The notes: generated by a model from the letters alone, not told the origin. Shown: positions 9,265 to 17,807, counted from the stretch's first letter. The stretch is 64,000 nt of DNA from an uncultured Clostridia bacterium (GCA_910587195.1 CAJUKL010000004.1:1-64000), one strand, 5' to 3'. Numbers and translations: made by a program.

Positions 9265-9525
9265 ATGGTATCTAAAAAAGTAACTTTAACAAACAAAACA
9301 GGTTTACATGCTCGTCCAGCTTCCAATTTGGTAGCATTTGTAAAAAAATTCCAAAGCACAATAACCATTATTAATGGAGAAAAGAAAGCAAACGCTGCAA
9401 GTATTATTAACGTTTTGACATTGGGTGCAAAACAAGGTACCGAATTAGAAATCGTTGCTGATGGTGCTGATGAAGCAGTAGCAGTAGAAGAAATTGCAAA
9501 ATACATTGCTGATTTAAAAGAGTAA
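9265..9525 (+). CDS. ptsH: Phosphocarrier protein HPr
   Basis: Small cytosolic phosphocarrier that takes phosphate from Enzyme I and gives it to sugar EIIA domains such as that of MtlA. The 86-residue protein has the active-site His15 in TGLHARPAS and the regulatory Ser46 in NAAS, both at their canonical positions. In Firmicutes Ser46 is the target of HPr kinase, which links this gene to carbon catabolite control. The start at 9265 follows a GAAGGAGAG site; longer in-frame readings have no ribosome site. ptsI follows 33 bases later. Confidence 0.97.
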   Translation: MVSKKVTLTNKTGLHARPASNLVAFVKKFQSTITIINGEKKANAASIINVLTLGAKQGTELEIVADGADEAVAVEEIAKYIADLKE

Positions 9526-9558
9526 TAAGTATTCTCGTTGAAAGAAAGGAGAAGGCTT

Positions 9559-11259
9559 ATGAAAACAATTTCTGTGACAAAAGCTGCTTCAAAAGGTATT
9601 GTAATGGGGAAAGCATTTCTTGTAGTACAGCAAAATTTGGAAGCAGATAAAAAATTAATCCGCGACAGTGAAAAAGAAATTGAAATAAAAAAATTTGAAA
9701 AAGCTGTCAAAGATACAGTAGCTGATTTACAAGTATTGGCAAAAGATAATGAAATTTTTGCAGCACATATGGATGTTGCAAGTGACCCTGACCTTCATGA
9801 TTCTGCTGTAGATAAAATCAATAATGAACTCAAAAATGCACAATTAGCTTTAGAAGAATATATTGATGCAACAGTGGAAATGTTTGAAAACCTAGATGAT
9901 GAATATTTAAGAGAACGTGCTGCGGATATGAAAGATGTTGGCAAACGCATTATGTGTCATCTGAAAGGAATTAAAAGTAATGCTTTTGAAGGTATTAATG
10001 AAGAAACCATTGTTGTTGCAGAGGATTTAGCACCATCTGATACCGCAAATATGGATTTTAAATTTGTAAGAGGATTTATAACAGAAGGTGGCGGTGTGAC
10101 AAGCCATGTTGCTATTATGGCAAGAAACAGAGAAATTCCTGCAATCGTTGGTGTGGCTGGCTTTAGAAGTGAAGTGACAAATAATGATTACCTTATTTTA
10201 GATGCTCTAGGAGCAAAAATCATTATCAATCCAGATGAAAAAACAAAACAAGAGTACATCAAAAAAGCAGAAGAATATAAAGAAATGAAAGCAAAACTGG
10301 AAAGCATGAACGGCTTACCTGCTACAACTACAGATGGTAGAACAGTAGAATTATTTGCTAATATTGGTAATATTCCAGATGCTGAAAATGCTGTTACAAA
10401 AGGTGCAGAAGGTGTTGGCTTGTTCCGTAGTGAGTTTTTGTATATGGAAAATACAAAATTCCCAACAGAAGAAGAACAATTCACTGTATATAAAGCAGCA
10501 GTAGAAACGCTTAAAAAACCTGTGATTATTAGAACATTAGATATTGGTGGGGACAAAGAACTTTCCTACTATAAATTTGATGTAGAAGAAAATCCATTTT
10601 TAGGTTGGAGAGCTATTCGTATTTCATTGGATTTAAAAGATGTATTTAAAACACAATTAAGAGCATTGTTACGTGCAAGTGCTTATGGTGACATTCGCAT
10701 TATGTATCCAATGATTATTTCTGTAGAAGAATTTTTAGCAGCAAATGAAATCTTGGAAGAATGTAAACAAGAGTTAAGAAGGGATTCTATCCCATTCAAT
10801 AATAGTATCCAAACTGGTATTATGATTGAAACACCTGCAAGTGTTATGTGTTCCGATGATTTAGCAAAAGAAGTTGATTTCTTTAGCATTGGTACCAATG
10901 ACTTAACACAATATCTTTTAGCAGTGGATAGAGGAAATCAAAAAATTGCAAAAATGTATAATTCTTTCCACCCAGCAGTTTTACGTGCTATCAATAAAGT
11001 AATTGAATCTGGTCATAAATATGGTAAAATTGTTGGTATGTGTGGCGAGTTTGCAAGTGATGAAAAAGCCTTGCCTGTACTTTTAGGTATGGGATTAGAC
11101 GAATTTAGTATGACAGCAACAGAAATTGCTTCTACAAGATACAATGTTCGTAATTTAAGTTACAAAGAATGTCAAAAATTGGCAAAAGAAATTTGTATCC
11201 AAAGCACAACAGCAGAAGTTATGGATTTAATCAACAATTTTTTAAACAAAGATAAATAA
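9559..11259 (+). CDS. ptsI: PTS Enzyme I (phosphoenolpyruvate-protein phosphotransferase)
   Basis: Starts the PTS chain by moving phosphate from PEP to HPr. The 566-residue protein has the phospho-histidine motif GGVTSHVAIMARNREIPA with His183. A PEP-utilising barrel follows, with the motifs GAEGVGLFRSEFLYM, DIGGDKELSY and EFFSIGTNDLTQY-like (here DFFSIGTNDLTQY), and the catalytic cysteine in GMCGE. The ATG at 9559 is preceded by AAAGGAGAAGG. With ptsH, mtlA and mtlD it completes the route from PEP to fructose-6-phosphate. Confidence 0.97.
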   Translation: MKTISVTKAASKGIVMGKAFLVVQQNLEADKKLIRDSEKEIEIKKFEKAVKDTVADLQVLAKDNEIFAAHMDVASDPDLHDSAVDKINNELKNAQLALEEYIDATVEMFENLDDEYLRERAADMKDVGKRIMCHLKGIKSNAFEGINEETIVVAEDLAPSDTANMDFKFVRGFITEGGGVTSHVAIMARNREIPAIVGVAGFRSEVTNNDYLILDALGAKIIINPDEKTKQEYIKKAEEYKEMKAKLESMNGLPATTTDGRTVELFANIGNIPDAENAVTKGAEGVGLFRSEFLYMENTKFPTEEEQFTVYKAAVETLKKPVIIRTLDIGGDKELSYYKFDVEENPFLGWRAIRISLDLKDVFKTQLRALLRASAYGDIRIMYPMIISVEEFLAANEILEECKQELRRDSIPFNNSIQTGIMIETPASVMCSDDLAKEVDFFSIGTNDLTQYLLAVDRGNQKIAKMYNSFHPAVLRAINKVIESGHKYGKIVGMCGEFASDEKALPVLLGMGLDEFSMTATEIASTRYNVRNLSYKECQKLAKEICIQSTTAEVMDLINNFLNKDK

Positions 11260-11263
11260 AATG

Positions 11264-11287
11264 GAGGCGTCGAGAAATCGACGCCTC
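11264..11287 (+). terminator. Hairpin after ptsI
   Basis: A perfect ten-base stem, GAGGCGTCGA/TCGACGCCTC with a four-base loop, begins a few bases after the ptsI stop. No T run follows, but the mosaic repeat starts immediately. The same junction (hairpin, then AGTCTGTCAAAAAACC) occurs at the inverted copy near 36.4 kb. Confidence 0.65.
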
Positions 11288-11495
11288 AGTCTGTCAAAAA
11301 ACCTTGAGGGCTAGCCCTCAAACTCCTACTTCTTTCTTGAAAGAAAGAAGCAAAGAACTTTTAGACGGAAACTTCGTTTCCTTAAAAAACATTGATTTTA
11401 AAAGGAAAAACGTAGTTTTTCTAATAAAGTTTTTTGTCAAACTTTTTTTCAAAAAAGTTTGCAGGTGTGGACGGAGTCCACAAAAAAAGACTTTA
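11288..11495 (+). repeat. Mosaic intergenic repeat, copy B
   Basis: Repeat copy filling the whole interval between the ptsI hairpin and the stop codon of the convergent gene that ends at 11496. It carries the CTTTCTTGAAAGAAAG palindrome flanked by CTT/AAG, a GGAAACTTCGTTTCC hairpin, an AAACTTTTTTT/AAAAAAGTTT stem and a TGTGGAC/GTCCACA hairpin. It is nearly identical, in inverted orientation, to 36211-36421. Confidence 0.85.
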
Positions 11496-12140
11496 TTACA
11501 TTTCTTTTAAAAGTTCATCTAATTTTTCTTTTACAGCTTGTTTTGCAATTTTATCCATTTGTTCTACCGTTTTTGGGCCACCAGATGCAGCCAAGGCAAA
11601 AGGGTCGTTCAATGCCACATGAGAATCAGTCAACATAGCTCTAAGCTGAAAATGGGTTAATTGCCGTTCCCTTTCTGGTATACTAGAGTCAAAATAGTCT
11701 GACCAACTACATAGGTATTTTCCAGAAATAAAAGCAAGAGGATTGATAGGACTAGAAACAGCTTCATTATATGCATCAGTATAATAATTTTTAATAGTGT
11801 CTTCTGTTTCTTTTAACTGTCCCAAATAAGATTCAAAATAAGTTTTGCGAGCAATAGAACCATCAGGGTCAACTGCTCTATATGGGTCTACTTTTAATGG
11901 ATGTTCCTCTTGCCATTGATTTAGTTGTTGCATAAAATCTTCTTTTGTGATAGTGCTAAGTTTTTCTGCTACCTTATCTGCAAGCATTTCTAATTCATTG
12001 GAAGCAGCTTCCTGTCCCTCTTTTGAAAAAGTTACTTTGTCGCCCTTTGAAGGAGTATCTTTTTTTTCTTCCGACTTTGCAAAGTGAGCAGTGTGTAGTG
12101 TAGATATTTGCCGAGCAAGCGGATTTAATTTAACATTCAT
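11496..12140 (-). CDS. Orphan soluble protein, unknown function
   Basis: A 214-residue hydrophilic protein with a good AAGGAGAGGG site before the ATG. I do not recognise a family. It starts MNVKLNPLARQISTLH, then a charged, low-complexity linker (residues about 22-45), then predicted helical regions with a tryptophan-rich centre (CSWSDYFDSSIPERERQ) and a lysine-rich C-terminus (VKEKLDELLKEM). There is no signal peptide or membrane segment. The N-terminal style resembles the DUF5610-like protein at 38.4 kb and might reflect a flagellar or secretion-related substrate, but this is only a resemblance. Its stop codon directly abuts repeat copy B. Confidence 0.6.
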   Translation of the reverse strand: MNVKLNPLARQISTLHTAHFAKSEEKKDTPSKGDKVTFSKEGQEAASNELEMLADKVAEKLSTITKEDFMQQLNQWQEEHPLKVDPYRAVDPDGSIARKTYFESYLGQLKETEDTIKNYYTDAYNEAVSSPINPLAFISGKYLCSWSDYFDSSIPERERQLTHFQLRAMLTDSHVALNDPFALAASGGPKTVEQMDKIAKQAVKEKLDELLKEM

Positions 12141-12202
12141 AAATTCCCTCTCCTTTTTTATTTTTATTATCGGCAGATTTTACAAAAAATTAAGTTATAC
12201 AT

Positions 12203-12238
12203 AAAAAAGCCCTAAGAGAACTACTCTCAAGGCTTTTT
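12203..12238 (-). terminator. Intrinsic terminator after cyuA
   Basis: On the minus strand an AAAAAGCC...GGGCTTTTTT hairpin with an inner TTGAGA/TCTCTTA stem stands just after the cyuA stop. The A/T tracts on both sides would allow it to work in both directions. Confidence 0.8.
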
Positions 12239-12256
12239 AGATAATTCAAACAAGGT

Positions 12257-13537
12257 TCAATCTACACAGGTCATAATTCTCAAGATTTCTTTGTCTGTTT
12301 CACGCATACCATCTTTTCCCAGTCTACCGATATTTTTGATAGTGTTTTCAATTCCCTTTGATACAACACCATCTCCACCATAAAACTGTTGTCCTTTTAC
12401 ATACATATCATATCCAAAGATACCAGCATCAACCGCTGTTGCAATTTTTGCTGCACAAGATGCCTTTGCACCATCACATATAATACCTGATGTAATCGCA
12501 AGCGCATTTACAATGGTATGTGTAATATCTTCATAGCTACCACCTTTTAAATAGACAATACCTGCTCCTGCTGCTGCACCTGCACTGACTGCACCACAAT
12601 AGGCTGACAAATATCCTATGCCTGTTTTATTGTGTATTGCAATTAAGTTGGAAAGGATTAATGCCCTATATAGTTTTTCTTTGTCTACCTTTAATTCTTT
12701 GGCATATTCTATGACAGGTAAAGAAACAGTCATACCTTGATTACCACTACCAGAATTGATAACAACAGGCAATTCACAACCACTCATTCTTGCATCAGAA
12801 CCCGCTGCTGCTGTTGCTTTTGCACGATTTCTAATGTCATTTCCATATGTTTCTAATAATACAGAACCTATATTTGCACCATAATTATTTTTTAATCCTT
12901 CTTCTGCAATCGCACTGTTATATTCTATTTGTCTATCTAATACTTCTTTGACATCTTCTATATCTGCTGTTTGTGCAAAATCATAAATTTCTTGCACAGA
13001 AAGCATACTATAATCTGGAACATTTTCTTGCACTTGTTGCACAACACCATTATCTAAAAGTACCTTACCATCTTTTTCGATATATACCACATTGCTATGT
13101 GCATTTGCAATGCGAACCATAGCATAGCTATCTCCTTTATATACTTTTATAATAATATCTAAAAGTAAATCACTTTCTGCTTGTTTTACTTCAATTTTTG
13201 TGTTTTTCTTATATTCTAAAAACTCTTTTTTTTGCTGTTCTGTAACATGACTTAATACTTCCAGTTCTAATGTTTCATCTCCTGCAACAATACCAATCGC
13301 TGCTGCTGCCTCAATTCCTTTTTCTCCATTGGTATTTGGCACAATAACACTTTTTACATTTTTAATAATATTGCCACTTGTTTCTATGATTACTTTGTCA
13401 GGCATTTGTCCTAATACTGCTCTTGCTTTTGCTGCACAATAGGCAAGTGCAATCGGTTCTGTACACCCCATTGCTACAACTAATTCTCTTTTTAATATAG
13501 CAACATACGTTTGATAACGTATATCCTTTTTTTCCAT
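12257..13537 (-). CDS. cyuA: L-cysteine desulfidase / UPF0597 family (CyuA-like)
   Basis: Predicted iron-sulfur enzyme that breaks L-cysteine into pyruvate, ammonia and sulfide. The 426-residue protein has the family N-terminal motif GCTEPIALAYC, a SGSGNQGM glycine loop, and C-terminal cysteines in GYLSAYCGAV and GIICDGAKASCA that are consistent with [4Fe-4S] ligands. The family is related to the serine dehydratase alpha chain, which explains its resemblance to sdaAA at 40.7 kb. A single gene with its own AAGGAG site and a terminator on each side. Substrate (cysteine rather than serine) is inferred from the family. Confidence 0.88.
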   Translation of the reverse strand: MEKKDIRYQTYVAILKRELVVAMGCTEPIALAYCAAKARAVLGQMPDKVIIETSGNIIKNVKSVIVPNTNGEKGIEAAAAIGIVAGDETLELEVLSHVTEQQKKEFLEYKKNTKIEVKQAESDLLLDIIIKVYKGDSYAMVRIANAHSNVVYIEKDGKVLLDNGVVQQVQENVPDYSMLSVQEIYDFAQTADIEDVKEVLDRQIEYNSAIAEEGLKNNYGANIGSVLLETYGNDIRNRAKATAAAGSDARMSGCELPVVINSGSGNQGMTVSLPVIEYAKELKVDKEKLYRALILSNLIAIHNKTGIGYLSAYCGAVSAGAAAGAGIVYLKGGSYEDITHTIVNALAITSGIICDGAKASCAAKIATAVDAGIFGYDMYVKGQQFYGGDGVVSKGIENTIKNIGRLGKDGMRETDKEILRIMTCVD

Positions 13538-13621
13538 GGTTTTTCACACTCCTTTTGCTTTATAAATGTATTTTGGCATTTACAGAGTTATTTTATGATA
13601 CATGTTTATAATTTTCTGATG

Positions 13622-13651
13622 AAAAAGCTCCTCATGATGAGGAGCTTTTTT
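13622..13651 (-). terminator. Intrinsic terminator after the aminotransferase gene
   Basis: A near-perfect AAAAGCTCCTCATGATGAGG palindrome extends into GAGCTTTTTT, just past the aminotransferase stop on the minus strand. It is symmetric and could act both ways. Confidence 0.85.
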
Positions 13652-13657
13652 GATTTT

Positions 13658-14842
13658 TTATTTCATAAAAGATTTTAACACTTTGCCAAGACTTGCAATA
13701 CCTTGTTCAATTTTATCATCTGGCATACAAGAATAGTTCATTCTAAATGTGTTTTCGTGTCCGCCATTAGGGAAGAAAGAACCACCAGGAACATAAGCAA
13801 CTTTTTCTTCAATACATTTTACAGCAACTTCTCTTGCATTCATGTATTCAGGCAATACAACCCATGTAAATAATCCGCCATCTGGATGAGTATATTCAAT
13901 ACCTTCTGGGAATTCACGTTTCATTGCATTAAGCATAACGTCACGTCTGTGACCATATACTTCTTTAATTTTTGCAACATGTTCATCTAAATTGTACATA
14001 TCCATAAATTTGTCAACTTCTAACTGAGAAACAGTAGATGGCTGTAAGTCAGCACCTTGTTTTACAAAGTTATATTTTTCTAAAATTGTAGGGTCTGCAC
14101 AAACCCAACCAAGACGATAGCCAGGTGCTAAAATTTTGGAGAAAGTTCCCAAGAAAACAACAAGACCTTTTGTATCAAGAGATTTCAAAGATGGCATATT
14201 TTCGCCTTCAAATCTTAATTCACCATAAGGGTTGTCCTCTATAGTAGGAATTTCATATTTGTTGATAATTTCCATAAATTTCTTTCTTCTTTCCAAAGGC
14301 CATGTTCTACCTGTTGGATTTTGGAAGTCAGGGATAACATAAATCATTTTTACATTTTCTGTTGTTTGAATGATTTTTTCCAATTCTTCCATAATCATAC
14401 CATTATTGTCAGTTGGAACTTCAATAAATTTAGGGCAGTTAATTTTAAAAGCGTTGATTGCGCCTAAGTAAGATGGGCTTTCCATTAACACAACGTCGCC
14501 TTCATTTAAGAAAACACGACCAGAAAAGTCAAGTCCCTGTTGAGAACCGTTTGTAATTAAAATATTTTCGATACTAGCATTGATACCATTTTTTGCTTTC
14601 ATTCTGTCAACAATTTTTTGTCTTAAAGAATCAATACCATCTGTTGTAGAATATTGCATTGCTTCTTGTCCGCTTTCACTCATAACAGCCATAGCTGCTG
14701 CTTTCATGCCTTCTACAGGGAATAATTCTTTTGCTGGCAAACCACCTGCGAAAGAGATAATATCAGGTTGTTGTGTTAATTTTAAGAGCTCTCTAATTTC
14801 TGAACCCTTTAATTGTTCCACTCTGTCTGAAAATTTGACCAT
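13658..14842 (-). CDS. PLP-dependent class I/II aminotransferase (2-aminoadipate/aromatic type)
   Basis: A 394-residue fold-type I aminotransferase. Visible motifs are ISFAGGLPAKELFP near the N-terminus, TNGSQQGLD, the segment YVIPDFQNPTGRTWPLERR, DNPYGELRFEGE, and the PLP-lysine motif GTFSKILAPGYRLGW. This set is typical of the LysN/2-aminoadipate aminotransferase and MocR-like aminotransferase domain group; the true substrate cannot be read from sequence. An AGGAGG site precedes the ATG. The leader upstream contains two interleaved long stems (see 14884-14950) and a good promoter, so expression may be controlled through RNA structure. Confidence 0.85.
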   Translation of the reverse strand: MVKFSDRVEQLKGSEIRELLKLTQQPDIISFAGGLPAKELFPVEGMKAAAMAVMSESGQEAMQYSTTDGIDSLRQKIVDRMKAKNGINASIENILITNGSQQGLDFSGRVFLNEGDVVLMESPSYLGAINAFKINCPKFIEVPTDNNGMIMEELEKIIQTTENVKMIYVIPDFQNPTGRTWPLERRKKFMEIINKYEIPTIEDNPYGELRFEGENMPSLKSLDTKGLVVFLGTFSKILAPGYRLGWVCADPTILEKYNFVKQGADLQPSTVSQLEVDKFMDMYNLDEHVAKIKEVYGHRRDVMLNAMKREFPEGIEYTHPDGGLFTWVVLPEYMNAREVAVKCIEEKVAYVPGGSFFPNGGHENTFRMNYSCMPDDKIEQGIASLGKVLKSFMK

Positions 14843-14883
14843 TTTAAAATTCCTCCTTTATTTTTTCATAGGTTTATATTATG

Positions 14884-14950
14884 CAAGATGCAGTTTTTTA
14901 CCAGATGCCCAAATAATAAAGTGAAAACTGCTCTTGTTAGGGGCAAATGG
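14884..14950 (-). ncRNA. Candidate pseudoknotted 5' leader RNA of the aminotransferase gene
   Basis: On the minus strand the leader has two long stems whose arms alternate. Stem 1 pairs CCATTTGCCC (14950-14941) with GGGCATCTGG (14910-14901), eight pairs around a 2x2 internal loop. Stem 2 pairs CAAGAGCAGTTTT (14936-14924) with AAAACTGCATCTTG (14897-14884), thirteen pairs with one bulged base. The order is arm 1, arm 2, arm 1', arm 2', which is an H-type pseudoknot or two mutually exclusive stems. It begins within about ten bases of the predicted transcription start and ends about 40 bases before the start codon. I do not recognise a known riboswitch class. Confidence 0.5.
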
Positions 14951-14961
14951 TTCTTTATACT

Positions 14962-14991
14962 TATTTAACCACAAAAAGCATAAAAAGTCAA
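14962..14991 (-). promoter_or_regulatory. Probable promoter of the aminotransferase gene
   Basis: On the minus strand TTGACT (14991-14986) and TAAATA (14967-14962) are separated by 18 bases. The predicted start lies just before stem 1 of the leader structure. A second possible -10, TATAAA, is at 14959-14954. Confidence 0.55.
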
Positions 14992-15094
14992 ATTATTTCT
15001 ATAAAACTATCGTCAAATTCCATAATGTTTTTTTAAAAAAACAAAAGTTATTGTATGACTTAAACAATAATATGTTATTTGTTTTTACTTTATT

Positions 15095-15598
15095 TTAGCC
15101 ATTTGATATGCTCATTGCCTCAATGGAAACAACACCACCTCGGACAATTTCCATATCATGAAATTTTTTGGATAAAAGATTAATTAAATCATTATTACCA
15201 ATTTCTGAATTAACAGACTGTAATATTAATCTTTCCATATCATAATCAATAATAGAAGCACGAAATATTTTTGCAATAGAAATAACTTCTTCCTTTTCTA
15301 CTGGAGAATTAATTTTTAACTTAATAAACATTAACTCTTTCATATGAGTTGGTATGTCTGTCAAGTCAATAATTTTGATAACTTCCACACAACGATTCAT
15401 TTGTTTTTTAATCTGTTCAAAAGTAGCATCATTACTTAAAAAACTAAAAGTCATGCGGGAAATGGTAGGGTCTGCTGTTGTTCCTACTGTAATTGTTTCA
15501 ATATTGTATAATTTGCTAGAACAAATTCCTGATATTTTTGCTAATACGCCAACTTGGTTTTCTACAAATACCGCTAGCCATCTTTTTTTAATGTCCAT
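15095..15598 (-). CDS. ilvN: Acetolactate synthase small subunit (first copy)
   Basis: Regulatory subunit expected to bind IlvB and confer valine feedback inhibition. The 167-residue protein begins RWLAVFVENQVGVLAKISG, the ACT domain of IlvN/IlvH, followed by the typical IETITVGTT segment and a C-terminal domain with RGGVVSIEAMS. The start at 15598 has a GGGAGAGG site; the reading frame upstream of it runs through low-complexity sequence and repeat, so a longer protein is unlikely. It lies downstream of the ilvB at 15755, separated by 156 bases that include a fragment of the mosaic repeat. Confidence 0.88.
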   Translation of the reverse strand: MDIKKRWLAVFVENQVGVLAKISGICSSKLYNIETITVGTTADPTISRMTFSFLSNDATFEQIKKQMNRCVEVIKIIDLTDIPTHMKELMFIKLKINSPVEKEEVISIAKIFRASIIDYDMERLILQSVNSEIGNNDLINLLSKKFHDMEIVRGGVVSIEAMSISNG

Positions 15599-15692
15599 AT
15601 TTTCCTCTCCCTTTTTTGCTTTCTTTCCAAAAAATCTTTTGTTTTTTGCTTGCGTTTTGTTGTCCTCTCTATTGTAGTTTTTGTTCTCGTTC

Positions 15693-15754
15693 TGTTTGAT
15701 AAAGTTAAAGTTCTTTCGATTCCTTTCTTTCAAGAAAGGAATTCAAGAAAGGAA
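15693..15754 (-). repeat. Mosaic repeat fragment inside the ilvB-ilvN operon
   Basis: On the minus strand the repeat begins at the first base after the ilvB stop codon. It carries the partly doubled palindrome TTCCTTTCTTGAAAGAAAGG with pairing AA extension, followed by the family sequence AAAGAACTTTAACTTTATC. It separates two genes that should be cotranscribed. Confidence 0.75.
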
Positions 15755-17488
15755 TTAGTTTTCTTCTAGTATCATATTATCCAATGTGCCACCATGTCTT
15801 ACAATAGGAAGCACAATATCATATCTTTCTAAAATAAATTCTACCAATACAGGTGCTTTGTTTTGTTTTGCTGTTTCTGCTGCCTTTTTTAAAGTTTCTT
15901 CAATTTCACTTTCTTGTGTTACTCGATATGCCTGTACATTATAACTTTCTGCAAATTTTAAAAAATCTGGTAGATAAGGAGGACAATCTTCAGGTGTAGT
16001 ACATTTTTTTCTTTGACAGCTTTTTCGTTCTTTTAGACAGGTACCAAAATAATGTTTTTCGCAAAAATATTGTTGTTGTTGACGTACCATGCCTAAAACA
16101 CTATTATTAAATACTAATATGACAACGGGCAATTCCCATGCCACAGCAGTTGCCATTTCTGCCATATTCATTTGAAAACCGCCATCTCCCGTAATGCAAA
16201 TAACTTGTTTTTCTGGAAAAGCAAGCTGTGCTCCTAATGCTGCTGGAAATCCAAAGCCCATAGCACCCAATCCACCAGAAGTTAATAATTTTTTATGATT
16301 GTTTAATTCTAAAAATTGTGTTGTCCACATTTGATGTTGTCCAACATCTGTAACTGCAATAAAATCATCAAAAATATGGTTGATTCCTTCAATGATTGTT
16401 TGAGGGTTGACATAATTTCCTTGTTTTACACCAAGCGGATATTCCTCTTTCCATTTTCTTACTTGCTCTACCCATTCTCCAGCTTCCCGTTGTTTTACCA
16501 TTGTCAACATTTTTTCAATGGCTAATTTTGCGTCGCCAACCACAGGAACATCTACTTTAATGTTTCGAGAAATGGCTGCTGTATCAATATCAATGTGAAC
16601 AATTTTTGCTCCTTTTGCAAATTCGCTTATTTTTCCGGTAATTCTATCATTAAATCGTGTACCAATCGAAAATAATAAATCACATTCACTAACTGCTTTG
16701 TTTGCTGCATAACAACCATGCATACCCATACTACCCACATATAAAGGGTGGTTTGTGGGAATAGCACCTTTTCCCATAACAGTTGTGACAACAGGAATAT
16801 TTACTGTTTCTGCAAGCTGAAGAAATTCTTCATTTGCATGAGCAATATTGATTCCCCCCCCACAAAGAAAAAGTGGCTTTTTAACATCTTTTAATAATTT
16901 TAAAGCTCTTTTAAGCTGTCCTACATGGACATCAGAATTTGGTTTATATCCTCTAATATATACTTCTGATGGATAGCTGTCTTTTCGCATTTCTTTCATA
17001 ATGTTAGAAGGTAAATCTACTACAACTGGACCAGGTTTTCCAGTTCGTGCAATATAAAATGCTTCCTTAATAATTCTACCTAAATCTTTTCTATCCCTTA
17101 CCATAACCCCATATTTACATACGCTTCTTGTAATACCTATAAAATCAACTTCTTGAAAAGCATCATTACCAATCAATTCCAAAGGAACTTGTCCTGTGAA
17201 ACACACCAAAGGGACACTATCATAGTTTGCATTTGCAATTCCTGTTACCAAATTTGTTGCACCTGGTCCGCTTGTTGCAATACAAACCCCTACTTTTCCT
17301 GTTGCCCTTGCATAACCATCTGCTGCATGTACGGCGGCTTGTTCATGACGAGGCAGTATCAAACGAATATCATCTTGTTTGTAAAGTTCATCAAAAATAT
17401 CAAGCACATATCCACCAGGATAGCCAAATATTGTGTCAACTCCTTCTTCTTTTAATGCTTCTAGCCAAAGCTGTGTTCCCTTTTTCAT
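15755..17488 (-). CDS. ilvB: Acetolactate synthase large subunit with cysteine-rich insert
   Basis: ThDP- and FAD-dependent catalytic subunit that condenses pyruvate for valine, leucine and isoleucine synthesis. Motifs are FGYPGGYVLD, LPRHEQAAVHAADGYAR with catalytic Glu49, ATSGPGATNLVTGIA, and the ThDP motif GDGGFQMN...NN (residues about 434-462). At 577 residues it is longer than the second copy at 48.7 kb because residues 476-502 replace the usual short loop with a segment holding Cys476, 484, 491, 496 and 502 (CXRKKC-like). This could bind a metal or act as a redox switch; that is inference. The leader has a terminator-like hairpin (17528-17552). It pairs with ilvN downstream. Confidence 0.93.
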   Translation of the reverse strand: MKKGTQLWLEALKEEGVDTIFGYPGGYVLDIFDELYKQDDIRLILPRHEQAAVHAADGYARATGKVGVCIATSGPGATNLVTGIANANYDSVPLVCFTGQVPLELIGNDAFQEVDFIGITRSVCKYGVMVRDRKDLGRIIKEAFYIARTGKPGPVVVDLPSNIMKEMRKDSYPSEVYIRGYKPNSDVHVGQLKRALKLLKDVKKPLFLCGGGINIAHANEEFLQLAETVNIPVVTTVMGKGAIPTNHPLYVGSMGMHGCYAANKAVSECDLLFSIGTRFNDRITGKISEFAKGAKIVHIDIDTAAISRNIKVDVPVVGDAKLAIEKMLTMVKQREAGEWVEQVRKWKEEYPLGVKQGNYVNPQTIIEGINHIFDDFIAVTDVGQHQMWTTQFLELNNHKKLLTSGGLGAMGFGFPAALGAQLAFPEKQVICITGDGGFQMNMAEMATAVAWELPVVILVFNNSVLGMVRQQQQYFCEKHYFGTCLKERKSCQRKKCTTPEDCPPYLPDFLKFAESYNVQAYRVTQESEIEETLKKAAETAKQNKAPVLVEFILERYDIVLPIVRHGGTLDNMILEEN

Positions 17489-17527
17489 AAAAAAATAACC
17501 TCCTTAAATCTTTTGTATATCAAAAAT

Positions 17528-17552
17528 GCCCTAATCTGTATTTGATTAGGGC
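17528..17552 (-). terminator. Leader hairpin/attenuator of the first ilvB
   Basis: A nine-base stem, GCCCTAATC/GATTAGGGC, is followed on the minus strand by ATTTTTG. It lies between the predicted promoter (TATAAT at 17575-17570) and the ilvB ribosome site, about ten bases from the likely transcript start. It resembles an intrinsic terminator and may act as an attenuator or as a 5' stabilising stem. No T-box sequence is present here. Confidence 0.6.
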
Positions 17553-17710
17553 GTTTGCTACATGAAATTATTATAGCACAAAAAAATTTTTTGAAAAGAG
17601 TTTTTTAAACCTTCTTTGTTTCAGAAAAATTTTAAATTGTCAAAAAACTTTTATAAATTCTTAAATTTTTGTGGATTATTATTGTTTCTCTAAAATTTAT
17701 TGGTTTGCTA

Positions 17711-17738
17711 TTGCATTTTGATAGGAATATAGTATAAT
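17711..17738 (+). promoter_or_regulatory. Probable promoter of the cupin regulator
   Basis: TTGCAT at 17711-17716 and a perfect TATAAT at 17733-17738 are separated by 16 bases, about 70 bases before the regulator's start. The 17489-17807 interval otherwise holds only the divergent ilvB control region. Confidence 0.6.
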
Positions 17739-17807
17739 GTTATCTGTTTAGTAAAAATAATAGAATTGTTTAGTATTTCTAAAACTATAAACTTTAAGGA
17801 GAAAAGC

